36,511 nucleotides of DNA from an uncultured bacterium (GCA_902464375.1 CABQIM010000005.1:1-36511), one strand, 5' to 3'. Counted from the first letter of the stretch, positions 22,390 to 30,691 are shown. Made by a program: numbers and translations. The notes: a model not told the origin generated them from the letters alone.

Positions 22390-23085
22390 ATGAGCGAAGG
22401 ACATTGGATTATAAATAAAGTAATAGCCGGACACGCAATGGCTTTTAATATGGATACGTTGATTACTATGTGGGCTGCAATGGCATTTTTACTTGTAGTA
22501 TCATTTATTGCAACAAGAAAGTTGACAATCTTCCCTACAAAGCTTCAACTATTATTAGAAAGCATCTTGGGTTACTTTTCCAACCTTGTTAATGGCATGA
22601 TTCACAAAGATGGACAAAAACATTTTCCGCTTATTGCTTCATTGTTTTTGTTCATAGTTACAGCTAACTTAATGGGACAACTTCCTTTTAAAGTTCTTGA
22701 ACTAAAACAAGGTGAATTGGCATCCCCTACTAATGACATCAATTTAACCGCAGGACTTGCTATAATCGTTTTGGTTTATTACGTAGTCGCAGGTTTGATT
22801 CAAAAGAAAGGAAAATTCCTTCTACACGAATTTTCTTTTGTTGGAGTAATTTCAATGTTAGTTGAAATCTTAGAATTATTCACAAGACCTCTAACACTGG
22901 CTTTACGTTTATTCGGCAATATTTTAGCGGGAGAAATCCTTATTACAGCTCTTATCGGGCTTTTTGCCTGGGGATTGCCGTTACCGATAATGTTCTTTGA
23001 AATACTTGTTGCTTGTGTTCAAGCTCTAGTATTCACAATGCTTACAACAGTTTACATCGCAACAGCAGTAAACTCTGAAGAATAA
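22390..23085 (+). CDS. atpB: F0F1 ATP synthase subunit a
   Basis: The 231-aa polytopic protein forms the proton half-channels beside the c-ring. The essential Arg173 lies in ELFTRPLTLALRLFGNILAGE, the family hallmark, and a second conserved block near the C-terminus is CVQALVFTMLTTVYIA. Size and five hydrophobic segments fit. RBS AGAGAGAGG lies upstream. It is the first gene of the cyanobacterial-order cluster; atpI is absent upstream. In cyanobacteria this gene is often called atpI or atpB depending on the naming system. Confidence 0.95.
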   Translation: MSEGHWIINKVIAGHAMAFNMDTLITMWAAMAFLLVVSFIATRKLTIFPTKLQLLLESILGYFSNLVNGMIHKDGQKHFPLIASLFLFIVTANLMGQLPFKVLELKQGELASPTNDINLTAGLAIIVLVYYVVAGLIQKKGKFLLHEFSFVGVISMLVEILELFTRPLTLALRLFGNILAGEILITALIGLFAWGLPLPIMFFEILVACVQALVFTMLTTVYIATAVNSEE

Positions 23086-23126
23086 AATTAAAATAGTAGT
23101 TATATAGATTTTAAAAGGAGAGAAAA

Positions 23127-23372
23127 ATGGAAGACGTAAAAACAATTTCTGATTTAGCACAATTAGGTGCTGGTATTGCAATGGGTTTTGGCGCAATCGG
23201 TGCTGGTCTTGGTATCGGTGTTGCAACAAAAGGCTTGATGGATGCAATCTCTCGCCAACCAGAAATCGCTGGTAAAGCTGTTGGTTTCTTCTTAGTTGGT
23301 GCCGCTCTTGCAGAAGCTTGTGCTATCTACGCTCTTGTTATCGCTATGAAACTTTCTGGCATGATGGGCTAG
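23127..23372 (+). CDS. atpE: F0F1 ATP synthase subunit c
   Basis: The 81-aa hairpin protein has two membrane helices joined by the polar loop SRQPE (Arg43-Gln44-Pro45). The ion-binding Glu63 is in AALAEACAIYALV. The first helix is a glycine ladder (GAGIAMGFGAIGAGLGIG). An Ala follows the Glu where sodium-type rings carry Ser or Thr, and the site looks proton-specific. RBS AAGGAGAG precedes the ATG. The next gene would normally follow within about 100 bases, but here 643 bases of repeat DNA intervene. Since many c subunits are needed per enzyme, that element may help set the ratio; this is inference. Confidence 0.96.
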   Translation: MEDVKTISDLAQLGAGIAMGFGAIGAGLGIGVATKGLMDAISRQPEIAGKAVGFFLVGAALAEACAIYALVIAMKLSGMMG

Positions 23373-23375
23373 GTA

Positions 23376-23844
23376 CTACGTACGTAGACACAACTGTCGG
23401 CTACTTGGTAAGAACTACAAACTAGTATTTGGACTACAGGCTCCGCCTCGTTGGTGGGACTACAAAGGGAAAGTAATTCCAAGGACGTACGTAGACATCG
23501 GGTCGGCTACTTGATAAGAACTACAAACTAATATTTGGACTACAGGCTCCGCCTCGTTGGTGGGACTACAAAGGGAAAGTAATTCCAAGGACGTACGTAG
23601 ACATCGGGTCGGCTACTTGATAAGAACTACAAACTAATATTTGGACTACAGGCTCCGCCTCGTTGGTGGGACTACAAAGGGAAAGTAATTCCAAGGACGT
23701 ACATAGACATTGTATCGGCTACTTGGTAGAAACGACTAGTTGGTATTAAAGTTACAGGCTCCGCCTAGAAGCAAAACCTACTAGTGGAACGTAGACTCAA
23801 CTGTCAATTGTTTGGTCGTGATATCGAGAAAACAAGTGGCGGTT
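23376..23844 (+). repeat. Tandem ~106-bp repeats inserted in the atp operon (locus A)
   Basis: The block opens with the 12-bp palindrome CTACGTACGTAG (23376-23387). Units marked by CGTAGACA (or a variant) begin at 23383, 23490, 23596, 23702 and 23790, so the spacings are 107, 106, 106 and 88. The second and third units are identical over 106 bases; the fourth and fifth are degenerate. Each full unit contains GGTCGGCTACTTG, three copies of ACTACA, a mini-hairpin AGGCTCCGCCT, and TTGGTGGGACTACAA. 106 is not a multiple of 3 and the units contain stops, so this is not coding. It has the same design as 32451-32755. Confidence 0.9.
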
Positions 23845-23962
23845 ATTCCCTCTCCTAGCAGGAGAGCGGATTTTCGGTAGGGCGTAAGCCCGTAAGGTGG
23901 AGGTCAGACGTTACTCTGCCGACACCCCGAATAATCCAAGACAGGGTTAGGGTGAGGTAGAA
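23845..23962 (+). ncRNA. Conserved structured module, copy A
   Basis: This is a 118-nt module shared with 32756-32915. Predicted helices are as follows. P1 is CTCTCCT (23850-23856) with AGGAGAG (23860-23866), loop AGC. P2 is GGATTTTCGG (23868-23877) with CCGAATAATCC (23927-23937), 10 pairs and one bulged T, enclosing the centre. P3 is GGGC-GTAA-GCCC (23880-23891), a GNRA-type loop. P4 is a weak GTC/GAC arm around 23903-23923. A G-rich tail, GGGTTAGGGTGAGG, follows. It lies in the sense orientation within the operon and ends 53 bases before the b' gene. The function is unknown; ncRNA is used as the nearest type. Confidence 0.55.
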
Positions 23963-24015
23963 GTCTACTAATAGAAGTACCTCAAATATAACAACAAAAA
24001 ACTTGGTAAAGAAAC

Positions 24016-24486
24016 ATGGAATTTAACGCAACATTTTTAGCAACAATAATATCATTTTTAGTTTTTGTATTCTTAATGAACAAAATCTTATATGAGCCTA
24101 TGGGTAGAATCGTAGCTGAAAGAAAAACATTTATTGATGGAAATCTTTCAACTGCGGATATTAACCATAAAAAAGCTGAAGCAATCTCTAAGGATAAAGA
24201 AGTAAAGCTTAAAGGAGCTAGAGATGATGCTCGAGGTTTGTACACAAAATCTATTGATGATTTTAAAGCTCAGAAAAATGAAATCCTGAATAACGCTCAA
24301 AACGAAGCTAATGGGGAATTAAATCAGGCTTATTCAAACCTCAACAATGTTTCTAATGAAACAAAAGAAGCTTTGAAGGGAAGAATGACTGATTTAGCCA
24401 ATGACATTGTTGAAAAAATGATTGGCTACAGAAGCGAAGTTCAAGGTTTTGATAACGATACAGTGAATAGAATTCTCTATCAATAA
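24016..24486 (+). CDS. atpF': F0F1 ATP synthase subunit b'
   Basis: The 156-aa protein has an N-terminal membrane helix (residues 4-24, ATIISFLVFVFLMNKILY) and a long charged helix, the peripheral-stalk design. Its place before a second b-type gene matches b' (cyanobacterial atpG), which pairs with b to form a heterodimeric stalk. EPMGRIVAERK after the membrane helix is typical. The start lacks a clear ribosome binding site (only GGTAAAG about 8 bases upstream), unlike the other atp genes. It directly follows the repeat element, so its translation may depend on upstream structure. Confidence 0.88.
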   Translation: MEFNATFLATIISFLVFVFLMNKILYEPMGRIVAERKTFIDGNLSTADINHKKAEAISKDKEVKLKGARDDARGLYTKSIDDFKAQKNEILNNAQNEANGELNQAYSNLNNVSNETKEALKGRMTDLANDIVEKMIGYRSEVQGFDNDTVNRILYQ

Positions 24487-24497
24487 TGGAGTGAGAA

Positions 24498-25019
24498 ATG
24501 GTTAGTATAAGTGAAGTTTTCAATTTTATAGGAAGAACAAACCTTTTCAATTTTGCAATATTTCTAGGTATAATTATCTGGGTTTGCAAAAAGATTGATG
24601 TCTCCGGAAAATTGGAAGCTGCAAAAAATAGTGTAGCTAAAAATATAGAAGATTCTAAAACAGCTAAAGCAGAATCAGAAACAGATTTAAAGAAAATAGA
24701 AGATTCATTTGCACATGTTGCTGATGAAATAAGCGATATTCTCAAAAAATCTGAAGAAAATGCAAAGCTCGTTGGTGATAAAATTTTAGAAGATGCACAA
24801 AAAAATGTTAGCAACATAAAAGATAATGCTCAAAAAAGTGTTGAAAACAAATCACAGCTTATAAAGAATGATATTTTAACAAGGGCTTCTGAAGCATCAA
24901 TAGAAGTTGCTAAAAATCACATTGTTAATGAATTAAGAAATAATCCATCTTTGCACGATAAATTGATAGATGATAGTATCAACGCGTTAGACGGAGTTAA
25001 TTTAAAGGCAGGTTTATAA
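24498..25019 (+). CDS. atpF: F0F1 ATP synthase subunit b
   Basis: The 173-aa protein has one N-terminal membrane segment (about residues 17-33, LFNFAIFLGIIIWVCKK) followed by a long Lys/Glu/Ala-rich coiled-coil helix. It is the second peripheral-stalk subunit, partnering b' and contacting delta. It lies 11 bases after the b' gene, with GGAGTGAGAA as ribosome binding site, and its TAA overlaps the delta gene ATG by one base (TAATG), so the three are translated together. Assignment rests on architecture and gene order more than on sequence, as usual for b subunits. Confidence 0.88.
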   Translation: MVSISEVFNFIGRTNLFNFAIFLGIIIWVCKKIDVSGKLEAAKNSVAKNIEDSKTAKAESETDLKKIEDSFAHVADEISDILKKSEENAKLVGDKILEDAQKNVSNIKDNAQKSVENKSQLIKNDILTRASEASIEVAKNHIVNELRNNPSLHDKLIDDSINALDGVNLKAGL

Positions 25020-25585
25020 TGGGAAACAGTGTTAAATTTAAAGACTCTGAATTGGTTGCAAAAAGATGGGCAAAGGCATTAATGGAACTTGCTCAAGAGA
25101 ATGATGGTATTTCAAAAGAAGATATTCTGGATGATTTAAAAGAGATTAGCTCTATAATATCTGATTCAAAAGAGTTGTCAGAAGTATTTGCAAATCCTTC
25201 TATTTCACAAGAAGAAAAACAAGTTGTTTTAGAAAAAATCTTTAAAACTCGCCTAATGCCTATCGTTTATGATTTTTTGGTTACATTAAATTCAAAAAAC
25301 AGACTTGGAATTATAGATGCAGTTGTAGAAGAATTCAGAAAAGAATTAGAAGAATTTAAAAACATCAAAAGAGTGGAAATAACTTCAGCTATTGAATTAG
25401 ATGAAGGTAAGAAAAATTATATAAAAGAGCAGCTTGCTAAAAAACTACAAAAAGAAATCTATCCTACTTGGAATGTTGATTCCGGTATAATAGGCGGATT
25501 AGTGTTTAATATAGATGAAACAGTTATTGATAACAGCATTAAACACAGATTAGAAAACTTAAAGAAACAAATTACGAAAGTATAA
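25019..25585 (+). CDS. atpH: F0F1 ATP synthase subunit delta
   Basis: The 188-aa protein matches OSCP/delta, which caps the F1 head and links it to the b stalk. Conserved segments are VAKRWAKALMELAQE at the N-terminus, a helical middle with FANPSISQEEKQVVLEKIF, and the C-terminal IGGLVFNIDETVIDNSIKHRLENLKKQI. The start overlaps the stop of atpF. The gene lies 33 bases upstream of atpA. Length is within the family range (175-190). Confidence 0.94.
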   Translation: MGNSVKFKDSELVAKRWAKALMELAQENDGISKEDILDDLKEISSIISDSKELSEVFANPSISQEEKQVVLEKIFKTRLMPIVYDFLVTLNSKNRLGIIDAVVEEFRKELEEFKNIKRVEITSAIELDEGKKNYIKEQLAKKLQKEIYPTWNVDSGIIGGLVFNIDETVIDNSIKHRLENLKKQITKV

Positions 25586-25618
25586 TTAATTTTTATAATA
25601 TATGAGAAAGGGTAAAAA

Positions 25619-27130
25619 ATGGCAGTAATTAATCCTGATGAAATAAGCTCTATATTAAAAGAGAATATTAGAAATTACGAAGCTAAAGCCGAAGTATCAA
25701 ATATCGGAAGCGTACTTGAAGTAGGTGATGGTATTGCTAGAATTTACGGTTTAAGAAATGTAATGTCTAACGAGCTTGTTGAATTCGAAGACGGAAAAGG
25801 AACACTGGGAATTACATTAAACTTAGAAGAAGATAACGTTGGTGTCGTAATTCTTGGTGATTATGTTCATATTAAAGAAGGTATGACAGTAAAAACAACT
25901 GGTAGAATAGCATCAGTTCCAGTTGGTGATGCCCTTATAGGCAGAATCGTTAACCCAACTGGTAAACCAATTGATGGCAAGGGAGATATCATTACAGATA
26001 AAACTCGTCCTATTGAAAGAGTTGCTCCTGGTATCGTTGCAAGAAAATCTGTTCACCAACCTTTACAAACAGGTCTTACTGCAATTGATGCTCTAACACC
26101 AATCGGTAGAGGTCAAAGAGAATTAATTATTGGTGATAGACAAACCGGTAAAACGGCTATTGCGATTGATACAATTTTGAACCAAAAGGGTGGAGATGTT
26201 ATTTGTATTTATGTTGCAGTTGGTCAAAAAGCTTCAACTGTAGCGCAATTAGCAAAAACTTTAGAAAAACACGGTGCAATGGATTATTCAATCATCGTAT
26301 CAGCTACAGCTAACGAACCTGCTCCATTGCAATATATTGCACCATTTGCCGGTGTTGCTATTGCAGAAGAATTTATGGAACAAGGTAAACACGTTCTTAT
26401 TGTATATGATGATTTGACGAAACACGCTCAGGCTTATCGTGCAATGAGTTTGCTTCTTAAAAGACCACCAGGACGTGAAGCATACCCTGGAGATGTTTTC
26501 TATCTTCACTCAAGATTGTTGGAAAGAGCTGTTAAGCTTTCTGATGAACTAGGCGGTGGTAGTATTACAGCACTTCCTATCATTGAAACTCAAGCAGGTG
26601 ACGTTTCTGCGTATATTCCGACTAACGTAATTTCTATTACAGACGGTCAAATATTCTTGGAATCATCATTGTTTAACTCTGGTGTAAGACCTGCTATCAA
26701 TGCCGGTATTTCTGTATCACGAGTAGGTGGTGCCGCTCAAACTAAGGGTATTAAACAAGTTGCCGGTAAGTTGCGTTTGGATTTGGCTCAGTTTAGAGAA
26801 CTAGAAGCATTCGCTCAGTTCGCATCTGATTTGGATCCTGCAACTAAAAAGCAGCTTCTTAGAGGTCAAAAATTAACGGAAGTTCTAAAACAACCTCAAT
26901 ATAAACCTTTAACAGTTGCTCAACAAGTATCTATCTTGTTTGCAGCTAACGAAGGCTTCTTGGATGAAGTTGATAACAAAAAGATTAATGCATTCAAGGC
27001 TGGTTGGTTTGAATTCTTTGAAGCTAATATGCCGGAATTAAGCAAACAATTGAACGAAGGCAGCAAGTTGTCTGATGATGACATAAAAGCTTTGAGAAAT
27101 CAGTTGGAAGCTTACACTAAGACATTATAA
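25619..27130 (+). CDS. atpA: F0F1 ATP synthase subunit alpha
   Basis: The 503-aa protein has the Walker A GDRQTGKT (residues 172-179), Walker B-like HVLIVYDDLTKHA, and the alpha-specific signature PAINAGISVSRVGGAAQ. Alpha subunits bind nucleotide at non-catalytic sites and hold the arginine finger (in ISVSRVG). RBS GAGAAAGGG lies upstream. A stem-loop follows the gene (27141-27165). The catalytic beta subunit and epsilon are not in this window, consistent with the cyanobacterial arrangement, where they form a separate pair. Confidence 0.97.
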   Translation: MAVINPDEISSILKENIRNYEAKAEVSNIGSVLEVGDGIARIYGLRNVMSNELVEFEDGKGTLGITLNLEEDNVGVVILGDYVHIKEGMTVKTTGRIASVPVGDALIGRIVNPTGKPIDGKGDIITDKTRPIERVAPGIVARKSVHQPLQTGLTAIDALTPIGRGQRELIIGDRQTGKTAIAIDTILNQKGGDVICIYVAVGQKASTVAQLAKTLEKHGAMDYSIIVSATANEPAPLQYIAPFAGVAIAEEFMEQGKHVLIVYDDLTKHAQAYRAMSLLLKRPPGREAYPGDVFYLHSRLLERAVKLSDELGGGSITALPIIETQAGDVSAYIPTNVISITDGQIFLESSLFNSGVRPAINAGISVSRVGGAAQTKGIKQVAGKLRLDLAQFRELEAFAQFASDLDPATKKQLLRGQKLTEVLKQPQYKPLTVAQQVSILFAANEGFLDEVDNKKINAFKAGWFEFFEANMPELSKQLNEGSKLSDDDIKALRNQLEAYTKTL

Positions 27131-27140
27131 TATTAACTTT

Positions 27141-27170
27141 GTAGTTGGGCTTTTAGTCCAACTACTTTAA
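27141..27170 (+). terminator. Attenuator-like hairpin after atpA
   Basis: GTAGTTGG (27141-27148) pairs with CCAACTAC (27158-27165), followed by TTTAA. The T-tract is short, so partial termination or mRNA-end stabilisation is more likely than a full stop. A second small hairpin, TTCAGG/CCTGAA, lies at about 27184-27200. Together they separate atpA from the last two genes. Confidence 0.45.
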
Positions 27171-27252
27171 TACAAAAAAGTAATTCAGGAAATGCCTGAA
27201 AAAATATACTCATTCACCAATTGAAACAATAATGAGAAAAGGAGAATTATTT

Positions 27253-27606
27253 ATGAAATGCTTTAATCACCATGACAGAGATGCTTTTGCGGTATGTAAA
27301 TCTTGCGGAAAAGCTTTATGCTTGGAATGTGCAGAAGAATACAAAAATTCTTACATTTGCAAAGGTTCATCAAAATGCAAACATGTTGCTGATGTTAATT
27401 ATGTAAACTATTTCAAAGATAATTCAGTATGTGCATGGACTATTAATAAAATAGCGTTCATTCTAGTAGGACTTTTCCTTGCAGCTTATTTAATAATTGA
27501 TATTACCGGTTGCTGCAAAATGCCAACTCAAATATTAGAATACGTATTGATTGCACTTCTTGCAATATTATTAGTTAAAAAAGGATTTGATTTAAAGTTA
27601 AAATAG
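27253..27606 (+). CDS. B-box-type zinc-finger membrane protein within the atp operon
   Basis: The 117-aa protein starts at the ATG at 27253, eight bases after AAGGAG; an upstream in-frame ATG at 27232 lacks a signal. Residues 1-40 form a B-box-like zinc site (MKCFNHHDRDAFAVCKSCGKALC..CA, then ICKGSSKC). Two hydrophobic helices follow (IAFILVGLFLAAYLIIDI and ILEYVLIALLAILLV). The pattern NH..R.A...C..CGK.LC..C is common in small bacterial membrane proteins of unknown function. It sits between atpA and the gamma gene, 39 bases before the latter's ATG, an uncommon guest in an ATP synthase operon. A link to the enzyme is inferred from position only. Confidence 0.75.
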   Translation: MKCFNHHDRDAFAVCKSCGKALCLECAEEYKNSYICKGSSKCKHVADVNYVNYFKDNSVCAWTINKIAFILVGLFLAAYLIIDITGCCKMPTQILEYVLIALLAILLVKKGFDLKLK

Positions 27607-27645
27607 TTTGATATCTTGGTGGTATCAATATACAAAGGACAGATT

Positions 27646-28557
27646 ATGCCAAACTTAAAAGATATAAAAAGCAGAATTTCAAGCGTACAAAATACAAAGA
27701 AAATCACAAAAGCAATGAAAATGGTTGCAGCTGCAAAAGTAAAAAAAGCTGAAAGCACAGTTAAAGCTGCCAGACCATTTTCTGATGAGTTGTTATTTTT
27801 ATTTAGAAAAATGCTTGCAACAGTTGGAGAATATTCAACTTCCGGCTTGAAAGTAGAAAGAGGATTAGACAATTATCCTGCTTTATTAGAAAAAAGAGAA
27901 GTGAAAACAGAGGGCTTGATTGTTATAACTTCTAATAAAGGTTTGGCTGGTGCATATAATGCTAATGTAATTAAAGCTACTATGGCAAGAGTAAAAGAAA
28001 ATGACTCTAACGGTATAAAAACAGTAATTTATCCTGTTGGACAGAAGGCTGTTTCTGCTTTCAAACATAGAAGTGGTAATTTTGAACTTGCAAAAAGCTA
28101 CTTAAGCGTTGCAAATGACCCGACTGCTACTGGTGCAAGCCTTATTGCAGAAGACTTAGCAGAAGATTTTGTATCTGGAAAAATCGATAAGATTGATATT
28201 ATCACAACTCATTTCAACAATATGATGTCATATAGTGTTGTATCTTGGGATGTTTTACCGGTAAAAATTGAAAAGGCTGAATCTCATGAAATTGACCCTG
28301 TTATGGAATTTGAACCTTCTGTTCATTCTGTATTGCAGCAGCTTGTTCCTATGTATATTACAAATTCGATTTTTCAAGCATTACTTGAAGCAAATGCAAG
28401 TGAACTTGCAGCTAGAATGACAGCAATGTCAGCTGCTTCAAATAATGCAGAAGAAATGATTAATACTTTAACGATTGACTACAACAAAGCTCGTCAAGCT
28501 GCTATTACACAAGAACTTGTAGAAATTGTTTCCGGTGCTCAAGGTGTTAGCAATTAA
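27646..28557 (+). CDS. atpG: F0F1 ATP synthase subunit gamma
   Basis: The 303-aa protein is the central rotor shaft. It begins MPNLKDIKSRISSVQNTKKITKAMKMVAAAKVKKAE and ends with ELAARMTAMSAASNNAEEMI..LTIDYNKARQAAITQELVEIVSGA, the two conserved coiled-coil ends. The middle contains LIVITSNKGLAGAYN. I start at the ATG at 27646, which follows AAAGGACAGATT; the longer frame from 27616 has no signal. No cysteine pair like that of chloroplast redox-regulated gamma is visible. It is the last gene of the cluster and is followed by a terminator. Confidence 0.96.
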   Translation: MPNLKDIKSRISSVQNTKKITKAMKMVAAAKVKKAESTVKAARPFSDELLFLFRKMLATVGEYSTSGLKVERGLDNYPALLEKREVKTEGLIVITSNKGLAGAYNANVIKATMARVKENDSNGIKTVIYPVGQKAVSAFKHRSGNFELAKSYLSVANDPTATGASLIAEDLAEDFVSGKIDKIDIITTHFNNMMSYSVVSWDVLPVKIEKAESHEIDPVMEFEPSVHSVLQQLVPMYITNSIFQALLEANASELAARMTAMSAASNNAEEMINTLTIDYNKARQAAITQELVEIVSGAQGVSN

Positions 28558-28579
28558 CACATTAAATTTATAAACTAGA

Positions 28580-28620
28580 TAACAAAAAAGTTTCCGTAGT
28601 AATATGGAAACTTTTTGTTA
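28580..28620 (+). terminator. Terminator of the ATP synthase operon
   Basis: Arms 28580-28595 and 28606-28620 form a roughly 15-bp stem with one bulged A. The 3' arm contains CTTTTTG. It begins 22 bases past the gamma stop. Confidence 0.8.
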
Positions 28621-28645
28621 TCTGGATATTTTCACAGATATTAAA

Positions 28646-28684
28646 AAGCCTTAAAACCTATAAATATATTTGGTTTTAAGGCTT
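28646..28684 (-). terminator. Terminator of the Na+/phosphate cotransporter gene
   Basis: Arms 28646-28658 and 28672-28684 are perfect 13-bp complements. On the minus strand the stem is followed by TTTAA, 22 bases after the stop of the minus-strand gene. It forms a convergent pair with the preceding terminator. Confidence 0.82.
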
Positions 28685-28705
28685 ATACACTATACAAATA
28701 TTTTA

Positions 28706-30475
28706 TTAAACTTTTTCTGTAGAAGTTTTTTTAGACACAGAATATCTTGATTTATAGTCTTCATAACGACTAATAAATTGAATATCCTCGTCTTTATTTC
28801 TGTGATTGTATTCATGCTTATCAAGAGTAGTATCTTGAAGTTGCATTACACTGGTTGCAATATTTCCACAGTGAGCTGCGATTCTTCTAAAATCGTTCAA
28901 AATATCAGAGAACATAAAGCTTAATTCTGCGGTACAAAGACCATCTTTAAGCCTTTGAATGTGGTGATTTTTAACCTTTCTGATGATTTTCTTAATAACA
29001 GCTTCCAGTGGTTCTACCTCTTGTGCAAGACTTGTATTATCAGTTCTAAAAACTTCAAATGTCATTGCAAATATTTCTGAAACAGCTTTTACAATAACCT
29101 TTAGTTCTTCTACTGCATCATTAGAAAGTCGTCTATCATCATTTTTCATTTTTTCTGCAACCTTCAATATATAAGCTGCGTGGTCACCAATTCTTTCATA
29201 ATCACCTATTACCAATAAAAGTTGAGAAATGCGATTATTATCTTCCTCTGTTAATTCCTTACCTGATAATTTTAATAAAAAAGAATCCAGTTTATCTTCA
29301 TACATATCAATCTTAATTTCATTTTCTTTTATTTGCTCAGCTTTTTTAGCATGAAAACTTTTTAACATTTTTGTTGAATTTATAAAGTTGAATTCAACAA
29401 GTTCTGCCATTTTAATTGTTTGTCTATAACATTCAGCAATTGCAAATGTAGGGGCAAGTAAAAGTCTTTCATCCAACAGAACACTTTTGCTTTTTTGCTT
29501 TTTATCAGGAACCAATCTAACAGCCATTCTTTCAAGCATTTTTGTAAACGGAAATAATATTATTGTTGTAACTATATTAAATATAGAATGCACAACTGCG
29601 ATTCCAAATGGTGATATATGACTGGAAGCAAATGCAAAATGGAAAATAACGTTACCTAATTCAAATAAAGATAAACAAATTACCACACCAATAACATTAA
29701 ATAATACGTGAACAGCAGCAACTCTTTTTGCATTAGTATTAACACCTATACTTGAAAGCATTGCAGATACACATGTTCCTATATTTTGCCCCATAATAAT
29801 AGGAATGGCCATTGCGTATGTCATACCGCCAACCATTGATAAAGCCTGCAATATACCAATAGATGCAGCTGAACTTTGTATTACAGCTGTAACAATCGTA
29901 CCAACTGCAACACCCAAAATCGGATTTGTAAACGCTGTTAAGATATGTGTAAATTGTGGCATGTCAGCGAGTGGCGACATAGCGTCTGTCATTACTTCCA
30001 TACCAAACATCAAAATTGCAAATCCAACTAGCACTGCACCAACATTCTTACGCTTATTATTTTTTGATGCCATTATAAAAATGATACCCATCAATGCCAT
30101 TAATGGTGAAAAAGATTCAGGCTTTAGCAATCTTACAAAGAAATTCGAACTTTCTATACCTGATAAACTCAAAATCCAAGCTGTAACTGTTGTTCCAATA
30201 TTAGAACCCATTATTACACCAATAGCTTGAGATAATTTCATTATCCCAGAGTTTACTAAACCAACAAGCATTACGGTAACAGCTGATGAAGACTGTATTG
30301 CTGCCGTAATGCCTGCTCCAAATACTAAACTTTTTATTGGGTTAGAAGTCATTTTCTTTAATATTCTCTCTAATCGCCCACCTGCAATTTTTTCTAACCC
30401 CGATGACATAATAGTAATACCGTATAGGAAGAATGCTAGTCCCCCACACAGCGTGAATAATGAAAAGATGTCCAT
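28706..30475 (-). CDS. Na+/phosphate cotransporter with PhoU-like domain
   Basis: The 589-aa protein has the duplicated Na/Pi cotransporter core, with the signatures QSSSA (residues 61-65) and QSSAA (200-204), each followed by a glycine-rich membrane segment (GSNIGTT, GQNIGTC). It has about eight membrane helices up to residue 330. The C-terminal 240 residues are a helical PhoU-like domain (IGDYERIGDHAAYILKVAEK). The bacterial NptA/YjbB group imports or exports inorganic phosphate driven by sodium, and the PhoU-like tail probably senses phosphate status. It has its own terminator and is not in an operon. Start at 30475; the upstream signal is modest (AAGGATAAAAATT). Confidence 0.93.
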   Translation of the reverse strand: MDIFSLFTLCGGLAFFLYGITIMSSGLEKIAGGRLERILKKMTSNPIKSLVFGAGITAAIQSSSAVTVMLVGLVNSGIMKLSQAIGVIMGSNIGTTVTAWILSLSGIESSNFFVRLLKPESFSPLMALMGIIFIMASKNNKRKNVGAVLVGFAILMFGMEVMTDAMSPLADMPQFTHILTAFTNPILGVAVGTIVTAVIQSSAASIGILQALSMVGGMTYAMAIPIIMGQNIGTCVSAMLSSIGVNTNAKRVAAVHVLFNVIGVVICLSLFELGNVIFHFAFASSHISPFGIAVVHSIFNIVTTIILFPFTKMLERMAVRLVPDKKQKSKSVLLDERLLLAPTFAIAECYRQTIKMAELVEFNFINSTKMLKSFHAKKAEQIKENEIKIDMYEDKLDSFLLKLSGKELTEEDNNRISQLLLVIGDYERIGDHAAYILKVAEKMKNDDRRLSNDAVEELKVIVKAVSEIFAMTFEVFRTDNTSLAQEVEPLEAVIKKIIRKVKNHHIQRLKDGLCTAELSFMFSDILNDFRRIAAHCGNIATSVMQLQDTTLDKHEYNHRNKDEDIQFISRYEDYKSRYSVSKKTSTEKV

Positions 30476-30691
30476 AATTTTTATCCTTATATAATTTTAC
30501 GAAATATGGTCTGGAGCCATATATTTTCAGTGTATCATAAGAGAAAGTTTATTAATAGAAACAAGATAAAATTGTAACTTTTTTTAAAATAAATTAAAAA
30601 GCTTAACCTTATTGATTTTGGAATGTATATTGTAAAGAAATGTAACAATATAAGAATAAACTCTAAAGTTTTTTCAAAATGTGCCGATATA

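Noticed and set aside
23376..23844. CRISPR array
   Set aside because: The repeats are nearly identical over their whole ~106 bp, with no alternation of short repeats and unique spacers, and there are no cas genes.
23845..23962. Group II intron or retroelement remnant
   Set aside because: No reverse transcriptase, no recognisable domain V hairpin and no intron boundary motifs; both copies are intergenic.
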